This document shows positions 17,688 through 28,684 of a stretch of DNA of 40,789 nt, piece after piece. Each line of letters opens with the position of its first letter. Positions within the stretch are counted from its first letter, which is position 1. Origin of the DNA: an uncultured beta proteobacterium. GTDB lineage: Bacteria; Pseudomonadota; Gammaproteobacteria; Burkholderiales; Burkholderiaceae. A program made the translations under genes and the position numbers. Where the stretch lies: the NCBI GenBank assembly GCA_903918115.1, contig CAIXDG010000055.1, forward strand, positions 1 through 40,789, given 5' to 3'. The notes below the pieces were generated by a model. That model searched no databases, was not told the DNA's origin, and was given only the letters and a program-made list of their open reading frames with translations.

Positions 17688-18668
17688 ATGGCCGTTTATA
17701 CCCCGCTCACCCTCTCTGAAATTACACCCTGGTTGGAGCACGAATTTTCGCTTGGCAAGGTAATGGATTTAAGAGGCATTCATGGCGGCATCGAGAATTC
17801 CAATTTTTTTCTAGACGTAGCTCAAGCCGGCGAGACTCATGAGTATGTTCTAACGATTTTTGAGCGCTTAACTGCTGCGCAGTTGCCCTACTATCTAGAG
17901 CTGATGTTGCACCTCGCCAATAAAGGTATTCCGGTACCTAAGCCAATTGCTAATCGTGCTGGAGAGATCCTTTTTACCCTCCATGACAAACCCGCTGCTA
18001 TCGTGACTAAATTACCAGGGCAATCGCACCTGCAGCCCACTGCCGAAAACTGTGCGATGGTTGGTGCGATGCTGGCCAAAATGCATTTAGCTGGAGCAGA
18101 TTTTCCGACTGTGCAGGCCAATTTACGCAGTCTCGCTTGGTGGCAACAAACTGCTCCCGCCATACTGCCTCATCTTTCCAGTGCCCAACAAAGCCTCTTA
18201 AATAGCGAGTTGCAATTTCAAGCAGCATTTTTTGCGAGCGCCGATTATGAACAGTTGCCCTCTGGCGCAAGTCACTGTGATTTATTTCGCGATAACGTGC
18301 TGTTTGTCGAACACCAACAGCAAACGCAGTTGGGGGGCCTATTTGACTTTTACTTTGCCGGAACCGATAAATGGTTATTTGATCTCGCGGTGACCGCCAA
18401 CGACTGGTGTCTTAATACCAACCAAGCCGATTTAGATGAGCAGCGTCTGGCTGCCTTGCTGAATGCTTATCAAACTATTCGCCCCTTGAGTGCAGGCGAA
18501 AAGCGCAGTTGGTCTGCTATGCTTCGTGCAGGCGCATTACGTTTTTGGATTTCGCGCTTATGGGATTTTTATTTACCCCGCAACGCGCATATGCTCACTG
18601 CACATAACCCTAATCACTTTGAGGCGATCTTAGATAGTCGTCGTAAGCAAAAAAATAATCTCTTATGA
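17688..18668 (+). CDS. thrB: Homoserine kinase (ThrB, APH-fold type)
   Basis: Phosphorylates homoserine in threonine synthesis. The 326-residue protein belongs to the aminoglycoside-phosphotransferase-like ThrB group of pseudomonads and Burkholderiales, not the GHMP-fold enzyme of E. coli. [10 protein letters not shown] near 28-37 is the nucleotide loop region. [12 protein letters not shown] near 200 is the catalytic HxDLxxDN loop, and [16 protein letters not shown] near 225 supplies the metal-binding Asp. The start [12 protein letters not shown] is usual for this group. Its stop overlaps the next start codon as ATGA. Confidence 0.93.
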   Translation: MAVYTPLTLSEITPWLEHEFSLGKVMDLRGIHGGIENSNFFLDVAQAGETHEYVLTIFERLTAAQLPYYLELMLHLANKGIPVPKPIANRAGEILFTLHDKPAAIVTKLPGQSHLQPTAENCAMVGAMLAKMHLAGADFPTVQANLRSLAWWQQTAPAILPHLSSAQQSLLNSELQFQAAFFASADYEQLPSGASHCDLFRDNVLFVEHQQQTQLGGLFDFYFAGTDKWLFDLAVTANDWCLNTNQADLDEQRLAALLNAYQTIRPLSAGEKRSWSAMLRAGALRFWISRLWDFYLPRNAHMLTAHNPNHFEAILDSRRKQKNNLL

Positions 18669-19462
18669 AACTGAATAGTGTTAATGCCCAACAAGGCTAC
18701 GTCTGGATTCGCCAAGGTATATGGCTCTTTAAACAAAATCCGTTGGGCTTTTTAATGCTCGTATTTTTGTATATTTTTTTAGTCCAACTGGCTATCTTAA
18801 TACCCATTGTTGGTGTCTTTGCAATTTTGCTCATCACCCCCTCATTGCAGTTCGGTTTCATGACGGGTTGTCGCCAAACGATTCAAAAAATTCGTCTTTC
18901 GCCCCTAGTCTATTTGGTTGGCCTACGCTCTTCAGGAGCCTTAGTACGGAAAAGACTTTTGCAACTTGGCCTCATTCACACTAGCTTAATTTTGGTGTTG
19001 AGTTTTATCGCCAGCTTCTTTGTTGATGTGCAAGTACTCTTGCCTGCGCTAACTGGTGATAAACCTCTGGGCATCGAGATTATTAAGCAGATGTATATCG
19101 TCTTAGGGATTGTGGTGGCACTCTATATTCCCATTGGGATGCTGATGTGGTTCTCACCAATTCTGGTAGGTTGGGAAGACATGCCGGTTACCCAAGCACT
19201 TTTTTCCAGTTGGATTGCTTGCTGGCGCAATCGCAGCGCCTTTATCATTTATTTATGCATATGGGGCGCATTGTTAGTGGCGGTGCCGTTGTTGCTCAGC
19301 ACTGTGTTTGAGGCGCTCAATTTGAGTGAAGTGGGTTCGTTTGTCATTGCCCCAATTTCAATGGCTTGTATGACAGTGCTGTATTGCTCTGCGTTCGCTA
19401 CCTGGAAAAATTGCTTTTCCGATAATGTGGCTACCACTAACCCCGATGAGATTGGCGCTTAA
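18665..19462 (+). CDS. BPSS1780-family-like integral membrane protein
   Basis: A 265-residue hydrophobic protein with about six membrane segments, the clearest near 28-65, 95-120, 138-165, 190-215 and 225-245. The start, with [19 protein letters not shown] followed by a [14 protein letters not shown] loop, is the pattern of the BPSS1780 family, small inner-membrane proteins of unknown role common in Burkholderiales. It overlaps thrB by 4 nt and probably shares its transcript. No catalytic motif is visible. The family label is from recall of the pattern, not from a search. Confidence 0.8.
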   Translation: MKLNSVNAQQGYVWIRQGIWLFKQNPLGFLMLVFLYIFLVQLAILIPIVGVFAILLITPSLQFGFMTGCRQTIQKIRLSPLVYLVGLRSSGALVRKRLLQLGLIHTSLILVLSFIASFFVDVQVLLPALTGDKPLGIEIIKQMYIVLGIVVALYIPIGMLMWFSPILVGWEDMPVTQALFSSWIACWRNRSAFIIYLCIWGALLVAVPLLLSTVFEALNLSEVGSFVIAPISMACMTVLYCSAFATWKNCFSDNVATTNPDEIGA

Positions 19463-19482
19463 CTATCGATTAGGTAGTGCTG

Positions 19483-19507
19483 AGCCATTCCGCATTAATC
19501 AATGGCT
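19483..19507. terminator. Inverted repeat between convergent BPSS1780-like gene and uvrD
   Basis: AGCCATT (19483-19489) and AATGGCT (19501-19507) form a perfect 7-bp stem with an 11-nt loop, overlapping the uvrD stop codon. There is no clear T-tract on either strand, so it is at best a weak bidirectional terminator. Confidence 0.25.
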
Positions 19508-21849
19508 GCTAACTTCGCGATACTCAATTGCAACCATTTCACGCCGTGCCGTTTGAAATTAATTTGTGCACGCGCATCAGCCTCAAGGCCCTCGAGGGCA
19601 GTAATACGCCCCTCACCAAACTTGGTATGAAAAACCTGCTGACCTACCCGAAAGGGATAAATATCTCGCGCTGGTGCAGCCATGCGGGGAATATTGCTAC
19701 TTAAAGCACTGTGCGCTAGCCGCGGCTTACGTGCAGCAGGGCTATCTTCGTAATCAAATACCTGACTGTCATCACTATCATGCGAGTAACCACTTTGCCA
19801 AGTGCCCCCGCCACTTCGTCCCCCGCCCCAACGCGCATCTTTCATTTTGGGGGTAAGCCATTTCAAACACGCCGTCGGTAATTCTTCCAAGAAGCGTGAC
19901 GGCATGTTGTAACGCACTTGACCATGCAACATGCGTGATTGCGTATGCGACAAATACAAACGTTCTTTGGCACGCGTAATCGCCACATACATTAGGCGTC
20001 GCTCTTCTTCTAAACCGTTACTTTCATTAATACTGTTTTCATGAGGAAATAAACCCTCTTCAAGCCCAGTGATAAAAACTGCGGTGAATTCCAGGCCTTT
20101 GGCAGAGTGGACGGTCATGAGTTGAATGGCATCTTGCCCGGCTTGCGCTTGGTTGTCTCCAGCCTCTAAAGAAGCGTGCGCTAAAAAAGCGGCTAAAGGC
20201 GACATCTCTAAAGTACCGGCATCGTTCTCACTTGGTATTGAAGCGGCTTTAGCATTCTGCCCAAAACCCTCTTCGGCAATAAAAGCCGTGGCAGCATTAA
20301 TTAATTCTTGTAAGTTTTCAACCCGGTCTTGACCTTCGCGCTCACTTAAGTAGTGTTGAATTAAACCGCTATGTTGAATTACAAACTCGACTGTTTCTGG
20401 CAACGTGTTGTGCCGGGTTGCTTCGCGCATGTGATCGACAAGGCGCACAAAGCCCCCCAAGGCTGCGCCAGCCTTGCCTTCAAGTGTGCTGGCCGCCGAG
20501 TACAAGGAACATTGTTGCAATTGCGCCGCATCTTGAAGCGCCTCAATACTTCTCGCTCCAATTCCCCGTGTGGGGAAATTAACCACGCGAGAAAATGACG
20601 TATCGTCATTGGGGTTTTCAAGTAAGCGTAAATAAGCCAGCGCATGTTTCACTTCGGCGCGCTCAAAAAACCGTAAACCGCCATAAACTCGGTAAGGCAA
20701 ACCAGCAGAAAATAAATTATGTTCAATAATTCGCGATTGCGCGTTGCTACGGTAAAGCAAAGCAATCTCACTACGACTGATGCCGCTATTAATCAGCCCT
20801 TTGATTTCGTCAATGAGCCAAGCGGCTTCCATCCCATCGCTCGCCGCTTCGTAAATCCGCACTGGCTCGCCATGACCCGCATCCGTGCGTAAATTTTTAC
20901 CTAAGCGCGCAGTGTTGTTAGCGATTAAGTGATTCGCGACATCTAAAATATTGCCATGGGAGCGATAATTTTGTTCTAACTTCACCATGAATGGGTGAAA
21001 TTGATTTTCATATAAACGCATATTTTCTACATCAGCACCGCGAAACGCGTAGATACTTTGGTCATCATCGCCAACCGCAAAAACCGAACTTGCACTGGCG
21101 CTAGCGCGACCCCCGTCATGGCCTGAAAGAAGCTTTAACCACGCATATTGTAACGCATTGGTATCTTGAAACTCATCAATCAAAATATGGCGAAAGCGCT
21201 CTTGATAATGCGTGCGAATCGGCGCGTGGTGCTGCAATAATTCATAGCTGCGTAATAGTAATTCGGCAAAATCCACTACCCCTTCGCGTTGACATTGCTC
21301 ATCATAGGCAGCGTAAAGTTCAGCCATCCGATCTTGGAAGGCGTCACCTGAATGTAAATCTTTGGCCCGCATACCGCGCTCTTTTGCATGGGCAATAAAA
21401 TATTGCAATTGCTTAGGGGGATATTTTTCATCATCGACTTTAAGCCCTTTTAAAAGTCGCTTTATCGCTGACAATTGATCTTGGGTATCGAGGATTTGAA
21501 AGGTTGATGGCAAACCCGCATCGCGATGATGAGCGCGTAATAAACGGTTACACAGTCCATGAAAAGTACCGATCCACATGCCCCGGGTGTTAATTGGCAA
21601 GATCGCCGCAAGGCGAATCATCATTTCTTTAGCTGCTTTATTGGTAAAAGTTACTGCTAGCACGCTAATCGGTGAAGCTTGACCCGTTTGAATCAGCCAG
21701 GCAATGCGCGTGGTGAGCACACGGGTCTTGCCGCTACCGGCGCCCGCCAGAATTAAAGCAGAGCGCGAACGGCCCTTTTCATCGCTTGGCGGCAGTGTGA
21801 CTGCTTCGCATTGTTCGGGATTCAGGTTGGCGAGCAAGTCAGAGTACAT
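19495..21849 (-). CDS. uvrD: DNA helicase II UvrD
   Basis: SF1A 3'-5' helicase for nucleotide-excision and mismatch repair. The 784-residue protein has Walker A LAGAGSGKTR near 32-41, motif II DEFQDTNALQ near 225, motif III GDDDQSIYAFRGA near 262, motif IV QNYRS near 294 and motif V TVHSAKGLEF near 580. The last 50 residues, VGQQVFHTKFGEGRITALEG, form the small C-terminal domain typical of UvrD/PcrA. This and the opening SDLLANLNPEQCEAV argue for UvrD over Rep. The Ser/Gly-rich linker near 685-730 is probably disordered. It is divergent from valS with only 24 bp between starts, and has no Shine-Dalgarno. Confidence 0.94.
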   Translation of the reverse strand: MYSDLLANLNPEQCEAVTLPPSDEKGRSRSALILAGAGSGKTRVLTTRIAWLIQTGQASPISVLAVTFTNKAAKEMMIRLAAILPINTRGMWIGTFHGLCNRLLRAHHRDAGLPSTFQILDTQDQLSAIKRLLKGLKVDDEKYPPKQLQYFIAHAKERGMRAKDLHSGDAFQDRMAELYAAYDEQCQREGVVDFAELLLRSYELLQHHAPIRTHYQERFRHILIDEFQDTNALQYAWLKLLSGHDGGRASASASSVFAVGDDDQSIYAFRGADVENMRLYENQFHPFMVKLEQNYRSHGNILDVANHLIANNTARLGKNLRTDAGHGEPVRIYEAASDGMEAAWLIDEIKGLINSGISRSEIALLYRSNAQSRIIEHNLFSAGLPYRVYGGLRFFERAEVKHALAYLRLLENPNDDTSFSRVVNFPTRGIGARSIEALQDAAQLQQCSLYSAASTLEGKAGAALGGFVRLVDHMREATRHNTLPETVEFVIQHSGLIQHYLSEREGQDRVENLQELINAATAFIAEEGFGQNAKAASIPSENDAGTLEMSPLAAFLAHASLEAGDNQAQAGQDAIQLMTVHSAKGLEFTAVFITGLEEGLFPHENSINESNGLEEERRLMYVAITRAKERLYLSHTQSRMLHGQVRYNMPSRFLEELPTACLKWLTPKMKDARWGGGRSGGGTWQSGYSHDSDDSQVFDYEDSPAARKPRLAHSALSSNIPRMAAPARDIYPFRVGQQVFHTKFGEGRITALEGLEADARAQINFKRHGVKWLQLSIAKLAAID

Positions 21850-21855
21850 TAGGCC

Positions 21856-21865
21856 AATTATAATT
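21856..21865. promoter_or_regulatory. Palindromic -10 element shared by uvrD and valS
   Basis: AATTATAATT is its own reverse complement and contains TATAAT on both strands (plus 21859-21864, minus 21862-21857). The predicted starts are near 21871 for valS (3 nt before ATG) and 21850 for uvrD (1 nt before ATG). No strong -35 was found on either side, where it would fall inside the coding regions. Confidence 0.55.
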
Positions 21866-21873
21866 TGCCTCTT

Positions 21874-24777
21874 ATGCCAAACCCTTTAAATCCCTCTGCT
21901 TCAAGCCCCATCAACCCCACCGCTGATTTAGAGTTGGCTAAATCCTATGAACCAGGCCCCATTGAAGCCTATTGGGGCCCTGAATGGGAACGCCGTGGCA
22001 TTTCAGAAACTACTTTAGACGACCAGAAACCCAACTTCAGCATCCAACTACCGCCCCCCAATGTCACGGGTACTTTGCATATGGGACATGCGTTTAATCA
22101 AACGATGATGGATAGCCTCATTCGCCATGCCCGCATGCAAGGATGTAATACCCTCTGGCTACCGGGCACTGATCATGCTGGCATTGCCACGCAAATTGTG
22201 GTTGAGCGACAACTAGATGCGCAAAAGGTCTCACGCCATGATCTGGGTCGCGAGGCTTTTCTAAAAAAAGTTTGGGAATGGAAAGATACTTCTGGTTCAA
22301 CCATTACGCGTCAAATTAGTCGTCTTGGTGCATCCATTGACTGGTCACGTGAATATTTCACCATGGACGACAAAATGTCGGCTGCCGTAGTTGAAGTCTT
22401 TGTACGCTTACATGAGCAAGGTTTAATTTATCGGGGCAAACGCTTAGTCAATTGGGATCCTGTCCTCGGTACCGCTGTTTCCGATTTAGAAGTTGTGAGT
22501 GAAGAAGAGTCTGGCAGTCTCTGGCATATTCGCTACCCATTAAGCGATGGATCCGGCGAATTAATCGTCGCGACAACAAGGCCAGAAACTTTACTGGGCG
22601 ACGTTGCGGTGATGGTGAACCCAGAAGATGAACGTTATCGTCATCTGATTGGACAAATGGTGAATTTACCCTTGTGCAATAAAACCATTCCCATCATTGC
22701 TGATAGCTATGTTGATCCTGCCTTTGGTACTGGCGTTGTCAAAGTAACTCCTGCACACGACTTTAATGACTACGCCGTTGCCCAACGCCACCAATTACCG
22801 CTCATTACGATTCTGACGCTCGATGCCAAGATTAATGAAAACGCCCCCAAAATCTACCAAGGCCTGGATCGCTTCGCCGCTCGCAAGCAAATCATTGCCG
22901 ACTTAGAAGCCGCAGGTTTAATGGCGGAAGTAAAACCACATACCTTAATGGTGCCCCGTGGCGACCGCACTCAAACCATTATTGAGCCGATGCTGACCGA
23001 CCAATGGTTTGTCGCCGTATCTAAACCAAGCGCTGACAACCTCTATCAACCTGGTGCGTCGATGGCCAGTGCTGCATTACATGCCGTTACGAGCGGGGCA
23101 ATTCAGTTGGTGCCCGAAAATTGGGTCAGTACTTATACGCAATGGCTGGAAAATATTCAAGATTGGTGTATTTCAAGGCAGTTGTGGTGGGGCCACCAAA
23201 TTCCCGCCTGGTATGGCACTGACGGGCAAATATTTGTAGCCCGTAATGCAGCTGATGCGCAAGCCAAAGCCAGTGCAGCCGGATACTCCGGACCACTACA
23301 GCGCGACCCTGATGTGCTTGATACCTGGTTTAGTTCGGCACTCGTACCCTTCAGTTCATTGGGTTGGCCGCAAGCAACTCCGGAGCTGAAGCACTTTTTA
23401 CCTTCCTCGGTCTTAGTTACTGGCTTTGACATTATTTTCTTTTGGGTGGCGCGTATGGTGATGATGACGTGCCACTTTACGGGGCAAGTACCCTTTCATA
23501 CGGTCTATGTGCATGGCTTGGTACGCGATGCTGAAGGCCAAAAAATGAGTAAGTCAAAAGGGAATACCTTAGATCCAATCGACCTCATCGATGGCATTGA
23601 ATTAGCGCAGCTCGTAGACAAGCGTACTGCTGGTCTCATGAATCCGAAGCAAGCAGCAAGTATCACCAAAAAAACCAATAAAGAATTTCCCGATGGCATT
23701 CCCGCTTTTGGTACGGATGCCTTACGTTTTACCTTTGCCTCTCTAGCATCGCTAGGCCGTAATATTAATTTTGATCAAAAACGCTGCGAAGGTTATCGTA
23801 ATTTTTGTAACAAACTCTGGAATGCCAGCCGCTTCGTTTTAATGAATTGCCCCGGTGATGATGCAGCCAATGGCTTTGCGCCCTGTGACAATGAATGCGG
23901 TCCCGATGGTTATCTTGATTTTTCACCGGCTGATCGTTGGATTGTGTCCCAACTGCAAATCACTGAGGCAGAAGTTGCCAAAGGTTTCGCGATGTATCGC
24001 TTTGATAATGTGGCCAGCGCGATTTATCAATTTGTCTGGGATGAATACTGTGATTGGTATCTAGAGCTCGCAAAAGTTCAGTTACAAACTGGCACGCTTG
24101 CCCAACAGCGCGCTACACGGCGTACGCTCTTACGAGTCCTTGAAACTATCTTGCGTTTAGCCCACCCGCTTATTCCTTTTATTACCGAAACCCTTTGGCA
24201 AACCGTTGCCCCTAAATCTGGCAAAGAACTGAGTCAACAAGCAAGTCAATCAATTGCTTTGCAGCCTTATCCCATTAGCCAGCCTGAAAAAATCGATACG
24301 GGTAGTGAAGCGTGGATGACGCAAATCAAGGCTATTACAGACGCCTGCCGCAATCTCCGTGGTGAAATGCAAATTTCACCCGCACAAAAGGTGCCCTTGT
24401 GGATTTGTGGATCGTCAGCTTTTTTAACCCAAGCGAGTCCCTATTTAATGGCGCTCGCAAAATTATCTGAAGTGCGCATCTTTGCCGATGAAGCTAGCCT
24501 CGAGCGCGAAGGTGCAGGCGCCCCCATTGCCTTAGTTGGCGAGATTAAATTACTACTTAAAATTGAAGTCGATTTAGCCGCTGAGCAAATACGCATTAGC
24601 AAAGAATTGGTGCGAATTGCCAATGAAATTGATAAATGTCGCCAAAAATTGAATAATGAAAGCTTTGTTGCCCGCGCCCCAGACGAGGTAGTCGCACAAG
24701 AAAAACAGCGTCTTGCAGGCTTTGAGCTCAACCACGAAAAATTAGCTGCCCAACTGGAGCGCTTAAAATCATCTTAA
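21874..24777 (+). CDS. valS: Valyl-tRNA synthetase
   Basis: Class I synthetase that charges tRNA-Val and edits mischarged Thr. It is 967 residues from the ATG at 21874; the track adds three codons from a TTG. HIGH-type motif [15 protein letters not shown] lies near 58-72, the CP1 editing domain near 190-345 ([29 protein letters not shown]), and KMSKS in [14 protein letters not shown] near 555. The C-terminal 70 residues are a charged coiled coil ([19 protein letters not shown]) that binds tRNA. An insertion near 570-605, with [20 protein letters not shown], is common in proteobacterial ValS. It has no Shine-Dalgarno. galU follows after 22 bp. Confidence 0.97.
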   Translation: MPNPLNPSASSPINPTADLELAKSYEPGPIEAYWGPEWERRGISETTLDDQKPNFSIQLPPPNVTGTLHMGHAFNQTMMDSLIRHARMQGCNTLWLPGTDHAGIATQIVVERQLDAQKVSRHDLGREAFLKKVWEWKDTSGSTITRQISRLGASIDWSREYFTMDDKMSAAVVEVFVRLHEQGLIYRGKRLVNWDPVLGTAVSDLEVVSEEESGSLWHIRYPLSDGSGELIVATTRPETLLGDVAVMVNPEDERYRHLIGQMVNLPLCNKTIPIIADSYVDPAFGTGVVKVTPAHDFNDYAVAQRHQLPLITILTLDAKINENAPKIYQGLDRFAARKQIIADLEAAGLMAEVKPHTLMVPRGDRTQTIIEPMLTDQWFVAVSKPSADNLYQPGASMASAALHAVTSGAIQLVPENWVSTYTQWLENIQDWCISRQLWWGHQIPAWYGTDGQIFVARNAADAQAKASAAGYSGPLQRDPDVLDTWFSSALVPFSSLGWPQATPELKHFLPSSVLVTGFDIIFFWVARMVMMTCHFTGQVPFHTVYVHGLVRDAEGQKMSKSKGNTLDPIDLIDGIELAQLVDKRTAGLMNPKQAASITKKTNKEFPDGIPAFGTDALRFTFASLASLGRNINFDQKRCEGYRNFCNKLWNASRFVLMNCPGDDAANGFAPCDNECGPDGYLDFSPADRWIVSQLQITEAEVAKGFAMYRFDNVASAIYQFVWDEYCDWYLELAKVQLQTGTLAQQRATRRTLLRVLETILRLAHPLIPFITETLWQTVAPKSGKELSQQASQSIALQPYPISQPEKIDTGSEAWMTQIKAITDACRNLRGEMQISPAQKVPLWICGSSAFLTQASPYLMALAKLSEVRIFADEASLEREGAGAPIALVGEIKLLLKIEVDLAAEQIRISKELVRIANEIDKCRQKLNNESFVARAPDEVVAQEKQRLAGFELNHEKLAAQLERLKSS

Positions 24778-24791
24778 ATCCTTTTTAGAAT
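24763..24791 (+). promoter_or_regulatory. Probable galU promoter overlapping the end of valS
   Basis: -35 TTAAAA (24763-24768, 4/6), a 17-nt spacer and -10 TAGAAT (24786-24791, 5/6). The predicted start is near 24798, 2 nt before the galU ATG. No Shine-Dalgarno precedes galU. Confidence 0.5.
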
Positions 24792-24799
24792 CGAACTTT

Positions 24800-25678
24800 A
24801 TGAGCAATGCCAAGTTAAAACCCGTTAGCAAAGCAGTATTTCCAGTTGCCGGCTTAGGCACGCGGTTTTTGCCTGCTACTAAGGCCAGTCCTAAAGAAAT
24901 GCTCAATATTGTTGATAAGCCGCTGATTCAATACGCGGTTGAAGAGGCGATAGCTGCCGGTATTACTGAAATGATTTTTGTCACCGGCCGCAGTAAACGC
25001 GCTATTGAGGACCACTTCGATAAGGCCTATGAACTTGAAGCCGAGCTGGAGGCTAAAAATAAAACGGCTTTACTCGAAATTGTGCGTAATGTGAAACCGA
25101 GTCATGTCGATTGTGTATATGTGCGTCAACCTGAAGCTTTGGGCTTAGGTCACGCGGTACTTTGCGCCGAAAAATTAGTGCGCGATGAGCCCTTTGCCGT
25201 CATCTTGGCAGATGATTTATTGGTTGGCGATCCAGCAGTACTGACGCAAATGTTAGCAGTCCATGATCAATATCAAGGCTCAGTTTTGGCGGTAGAAAAA
25301 ATTAATCCCGCCCAAAGTAGTTCTTATGGCATTGTGGCTGGCACTCTTACTAGCCCAGGTGTGCATCGCTTAACGGGCATTGTTGAAAAACCGTTACCGA
25401 AAGATGCGCCATCAAATTTAGCCGTGGTGGGTCGCTACGTACTCTCTTCTAATATATTTAATTACATTCGTAATCTTCAGCCTGGGGCTGGGGGCGAATT
25501 ACAACTTACCGATGCGATTGCTGCCTTATTAAAAGCAGAACCTGTATTTGCCTACGAATATCAAGGTGTACGCTACGACTGCGGAAGTAAATTAGGCTAT
25601 CTCAAAGCCACTGTAGATTTTGCTCTCCGCCATCCCGAAGTCAGTAGTGATTTTGCCGCGTTCTTAAAACAACGCTAA
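24800..25678 (+). CDS. galU: UTP-glucose-1-phosphate uridylyltransferase
   Basis: Makes UDP-glucose from UTP and glucose 1-phosphate for envelope polysaccharides. The 292-residue length is normal for GalU. The nucleotidyltransferase signature [21 protein letters not shown] lies at about 14-34, [13 protein letters not shown] follows, [11 protein letters not shown] near 134 holds the catalytic Asp region, and [12 protein letters not shown] near 193 is sugar-binding. It may be read through from valS and also from its own promoter (24763-24791). It converges on tusA, with two hairpins between. Confidence 0.96.
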   Translation: MSNAKLKPVSKAVFPVAGLGTRFLPATKASPKEMLNIVDKPLIQYAVEEAIAAGITEMIFVTGRSKRAIEDHFDKAYELEAELEAKNKTALLEIVRNVKPSHVDCVYVRQPEALGLGHAVLCAEKLVRDEPFAVILADDLLVGDPAVLTQMLAVHDQYQGSVLAVEKINPAQSSSYGIVAGTLTSPGVHRLTGIVEKPLPKDAPSNLAVVGRYVLSSNIFNYIRNLQPGAGGELQLTDAIAALLKAEPVFAYEYQGVRYDCGSKLGYLKATVDFALRHPEVSSDFAAFLKQR

Positions 25679-25686
25679 GTTTCTCA

Positions 25687-25728
25687 CTAAGCTTGCGGCT
25701 TAGCCTCGACCGCTAAAAAATTTAGCGG
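25687..25728. terminator. Two hairpins between convergent galU and tusA
   Basis: CTAAGC-TTGCG-GCTTAG (25687-25703) is a 6-bp stem. CCGCTAAA-AAA-TTTAGCGG (25710-25728) is a perfect 8-bp stem that includes the tusA stop codon. Neither is followed by a long T-run on the plus strand. Together they probably terminate or insulate transcripts from both sides. Confidence 0.45.
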
Positions 25729-25997
25729 CGCTTGAGGTAAAAAACAAAGGTATCGTTCACTACCTCAGTAGCGATCAGTTGGTTGCCAGTTTGTTTGGCA
25801 AACGCTGGGAAATCATGTTTTGCCCCTGCGTCGGTGGCGATAATTTTGAGAATTTCTCCGGACTGCATATCGGCTAAGGCTTTTTTGGTGCGCAAGATTG
25901 GCAATGGGCAATTCATCCCGACGGCATCAACCTCACGATTGGCATGGGGCAATTCGGTGACGGTGCTCTCATTAAAAGTGACTTGATTCTCGTTCAT
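25722..25997 (-). CDS. tusA: TusA-family sulfur carrier protein
   Basis: A small (91-residue) sulfurtransferase of the TusA/SirA fold. The CPxP motif with the sulfur-carrying Cys is in VGMNCPLPILRTKKAL near 27-42, followed by the usual GEILKIIATDAGAKHDFPAF. In E. coli TusA takes sulfur from IscS for 2-thiouridine in tRNA and for molybdenum cofactor. Some homologues next to other genes have different acceptors, so the symbol is tentative. It starts 5 nt after alaS, so it is almost certainly cotranscribed with it. Confidence 0.85.
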   Translation of the reverse strand: MNENQVTFNESTVTELPHANREVDAVGMNCPLPILRTKKALADMQSGEILKIIATDAGAKHDFPAFAKQTGNQLIATEVVNDTFVFYLKRR

Positions 25998-26002
25998 GCT
26001 AT

Positions 26003-28648
26003 TTAACCTGCAGTTTTTTCTGCAGTTTTCTCCCTAATCCATTGTTGTACGCTTGCTAAAGCCGCCGGCAAAGCACTTGGCATTGTACCGCCCGCCATCG
26101 CCATTTCGGCTTTTCCGCCGCCTTTTCCGCCCACCTGCTGGGCCACAAAATTCACTAAATCCCCTGCTTTTATATGGCTTATTTTATCGGCTGTCACGCC
26201 TGCGATCAAGCTGACCTTATCCCCTTGCACAGAGGCTAAAACGATCGCGGCAGTTTTCAGCTTGGCTTTTAAAGCATCTAGGGTTTCACGCAATATCTGC
26301 GCATCTGCACCATCAAGGCGGAGCGCTAATACCATTAGGCCATTTACCTCAATTGCCTGCGCCGCAAGTTCATCGCCCTGACTAGCGGCCAATTTTGAGT
26401 TCACTCGCTCAAGCTCGCGCTCGGTTTGACGCAAAGTATCTTGCAGCTGGGTAACACGAGTTGCTAGCTCTTGCGGATTACTTTTTAATACCTGCGCCAC
26501 CGCATTTAGCTTATCTTCCAAATCTTGTAAAAAATGTAAGGCGTTATTTCCAGTGACCGCCTCTACCCTACGAATACCAGCAGCTACTCCAGACTCTGAG
26601 GTTACCTTGAGGCTTCCAATATCACCAGTGCGACCGACATGAGTGCCCCCGCACAGTTCTTTGGAGGTGCCAATTTCTAAAACCCGTACTTCGGCGCCAT
26701 ATTTTTCGCCAAAAAGCATCATCGCTCCGGTTTTTTGCGCATCTTCGAGTGACATCACTTGGGCAGAGGTTGCGGTATTAGCAAGAATTTCGCGATTCAC
26801 GAGCGCTTCAATTTGTCTTAACTGGGCTGGGCTAATAGGCGCATGGTGAGTAAAGTCAAAACGGGTTTTACTGGCATCTACTAAAGATCCTTTTTGCATT
26901 ACATGCTCACCCAAGACTTCACGCAATGCTTTATGCAGTAAATGGGTAGCGCTGTGATTGCGCATAGTGTCTTGGCGATGCGCAATATCGACCAGCGCTT
27001 TTAGCGAATCGCCAACGCACAGTTGCCCCTCTAAGACCTCACCTTGATGGCCAAATACATTGGCTTGAATCTTAAATGTATCGGCAACTTCAAAGCGGGA
27101 GCGCTCATTACGTAACTCGCCACGATCGCCAACTTGACCGCCCGACTCGGCATAAAAAGGGGTGTGATCCAGAACCACTACGGCGTTATCGCCGGCGGCG
27201 ACAGACTGAACTGGCACGCCATCAAGATACAACGCAGTAATGGTGTTGCTATCACGTTGCAGTTGCTCGTACCCATGAAATTCAGTTGGCTTGCCAGCGT
27301 AAGTCAAGCCTTGCGTCATTTTAAATTGCCCTGCCGCACGCGCTTGGTTACGTTGCGCCTGCATGGCCAACTCGAAGCCAGCGACATCGACAGTCACGCC
27401 TCGCTCGCGACAAATGTCGGCAGTTAAATCTAAGGGGAAGCCAAAGGTATCGTGCAGGCGAAAAGCAGTTTCACCGTCAATATTGGTAGCATTTTTTACT
27501 AAAGCGGCTTCTAAAATTTCCATGCCATTGGCAATCGTTTGAAAAAAGCGCTCTTCTTCTTGCTTGAGAACATCACTGACTTTATCTTGCGCCTGACGCA
27601 ACTCGGGGTAAGCATCACCCATTTCAGCAACTAATGCAGGTACCAACTGATATAAAAACGGCTGCCGCGCACCCAGTTTAAAACCATGGCGAATGGCCCG
27701 ACGCGCAATACGACGTAAGACATACCCGCGCCCTGCATTACCGGGAATCACGCCATCGACAATGACAAAACTACAAGCGCGAATATGGTCAGCAATGACC
27801 TTCAGTGAGGGGCTATTGGAATCGCAATTTTGGCCGCCAGCGCCATCGACTGCGGCTTTAGCAGCTTGCAGTAAATTGACAAATAAATCTATTTCATAAT
27901 TGGAATGGACTTTCTGCAAGACCGCTGCAATTCTTTCCAGACCCATACCCGTATCAACACTTGGCTTAGGCAAAGGATGCATATTACCCGCTTCATCGCG
28001 ATTAAATTGCATAAAAACATTATTCCAAATTTCAATAAAGCGATCACCATCTTCATCGGGACTTCCCGGAGGGCCGCCAGGAATGTGGGCACCGTGATCA
28101 TAAAAAATTTCCGTACAGGGGCCACAAGGGCCGGTATCGCCCATCATCCAAAAATTATCGGATGCATACCGCGCGCCCTTGTTATCGCCAATGCGGATAA
28201 TGCGCTCAGCAGGAACACCAATTTGTTGATGCCAAATATCGTAGGCCTCTTGATCTTCTGCGTAAACCGTAATTAATAGTTTCTCTTTCGGCAATTTAAA
28301 TACGACAGTTAATAATTCCCAGGCAAATTGAATTGCATCTTGCTTAAAGTAATCGCCAAAAGAAAAATTACCGAGCATCTCGAAAAAAGTATGGTGTCGA
28401 GCGGTGTAGCCGACGTTATCTAAATCGTTGTGCTTACCCCCCGCCCTAATACACTTTTGCGCCGTGGTTGCCCGACTATAAGGGCGCTGATCAAAGCCCA
28501 AGAAAACATCCTTAAACTGATTCATCCCAGCATTGGTAAATAGTAGGGTGGGGTCATCGCCCGGAACCACCGGACTAGATGGCACGATTTGATGCCCTTT
28601 GCTGGCAAAGAAATCAAGGTAAGCTTGGCGGATTTGGGAGACTTTCAT
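26003..28648 (-). CDS. alaS: Alanyl-tRNA synthetase
   Basis: Class II synthetase charging tRNA-Ala, with editing of Ser and Gly. It is 881 residues. The catalytic core starts [19 protein letters not shown] and has [15 protein letters not shown] near 36. The editing domain has the zinc ligands [11 protein letters not shown] near 570 and [15 protein letters not shown] near 670. The C-terminal oligomerisation/C-Ala domain contains a coiled coil ([21 protein letters not shown]) and [15 protein letters not shown]. It is first of the alaS-tusA unit. A good promoter ends 7 nt before the ATG and no Shine-Dalgarno is present. Confidence 0.98.
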   Translation of the reverse strand: MKVSQIRQAYLDFFASKGHQIVPSSPVVPGDDPTLLFTNAGMNQFKDVFLGFDQRPYSRATTAQKCIRAGGKHNDLDNVGYTARHHTFFEMLGNFSFGDYFKQDAIQFAWELLTVVFKLPKEKLLITVYAEDQEAYDIWHQQIGVPAERIIRIGDNKGARYASDNFWMMGDTGPCGPCTEIFYDHGAHIPGGPPGSPDEDGDRFIEIWNNVFMQFNRDEAGNMHPLPKPSVDTGMGLERIAAVLQKVHSNYEIDLFVNLLQAAKAAVDGAGGQNCDSNSPSLKVIADHIRACSFVIVDGVIPGNAGRGYVLRRIARRAIRHGFKLGARQPFLYQLVPALVAEMGDAYPELRQAQDKVSDVLKQEEERFFQTIANGMEILEAALVKNATNIDGETAFRLHDTFGFPLDLTADICRERGVTVDVAGFELAMQAQRNQARAAGQFKMTQGLTYAGKPTEFHGYEQLQRDSNTITALYLDGVPVQSVAAGDNAVVVLDHTPFYAESGGQVGDRGELRNERSRFEVADTFKIQANVFGHQGEVLEGQLCVGDSLKALVDIAHRQDTMRNHSATHLLHKALREVLGEHVMQKGSLVDASKTRFDFTHHAPISPAQLRQIEALVNREILANTATSAQVMSLEDAQKTGAMMLFGEKYGAEVRVLEIGTSKELCGGTHVGRTGDIGSLKVTSESGVAAGIRRVEAVTGNNALHFLQDLEDKLNAVAQVLKSNPQELATRVTQLQDTLRQTERELERVNSKLAASQGDELAAQAIEVNGLMVLALRLDGADAQILRETLDALKAKLKTAAIVLASVQGDKVSLIAGVTADKISHIKAGDLVNFVAQQVGGKGGGKAEMAMAGGTMPSALPAALASVQQWIREKTAEKTAG

Positions 28649-28655
28649 AGCAATA

Positions 28656-28684
28656 ATTATCGCATTGGCACTAAATTAGGGCAA
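28656..28684 (-). promoter_or_regulatory. alaS promoter, leaderless geometry, with palindrome over the -35
   Basis: Minus strand: -35 TTGCCC (28679-28684), a 17-nt spacer, and extended -10 TGC-GATAAT (hexamer 28656-28661, 5/6). The predicted start 28649 is 1 nt before the ATG. The inverted repeat TAGGG-N4-CCCTA (28677-28690) covers the -35 and could be an operator. Confidence 0.65.

Noticed and set aside
27905-28276. 123-residue ORF opposite alaS
   Set aside because: Shadow frame within a highly conserved synthetase, with no start signal.
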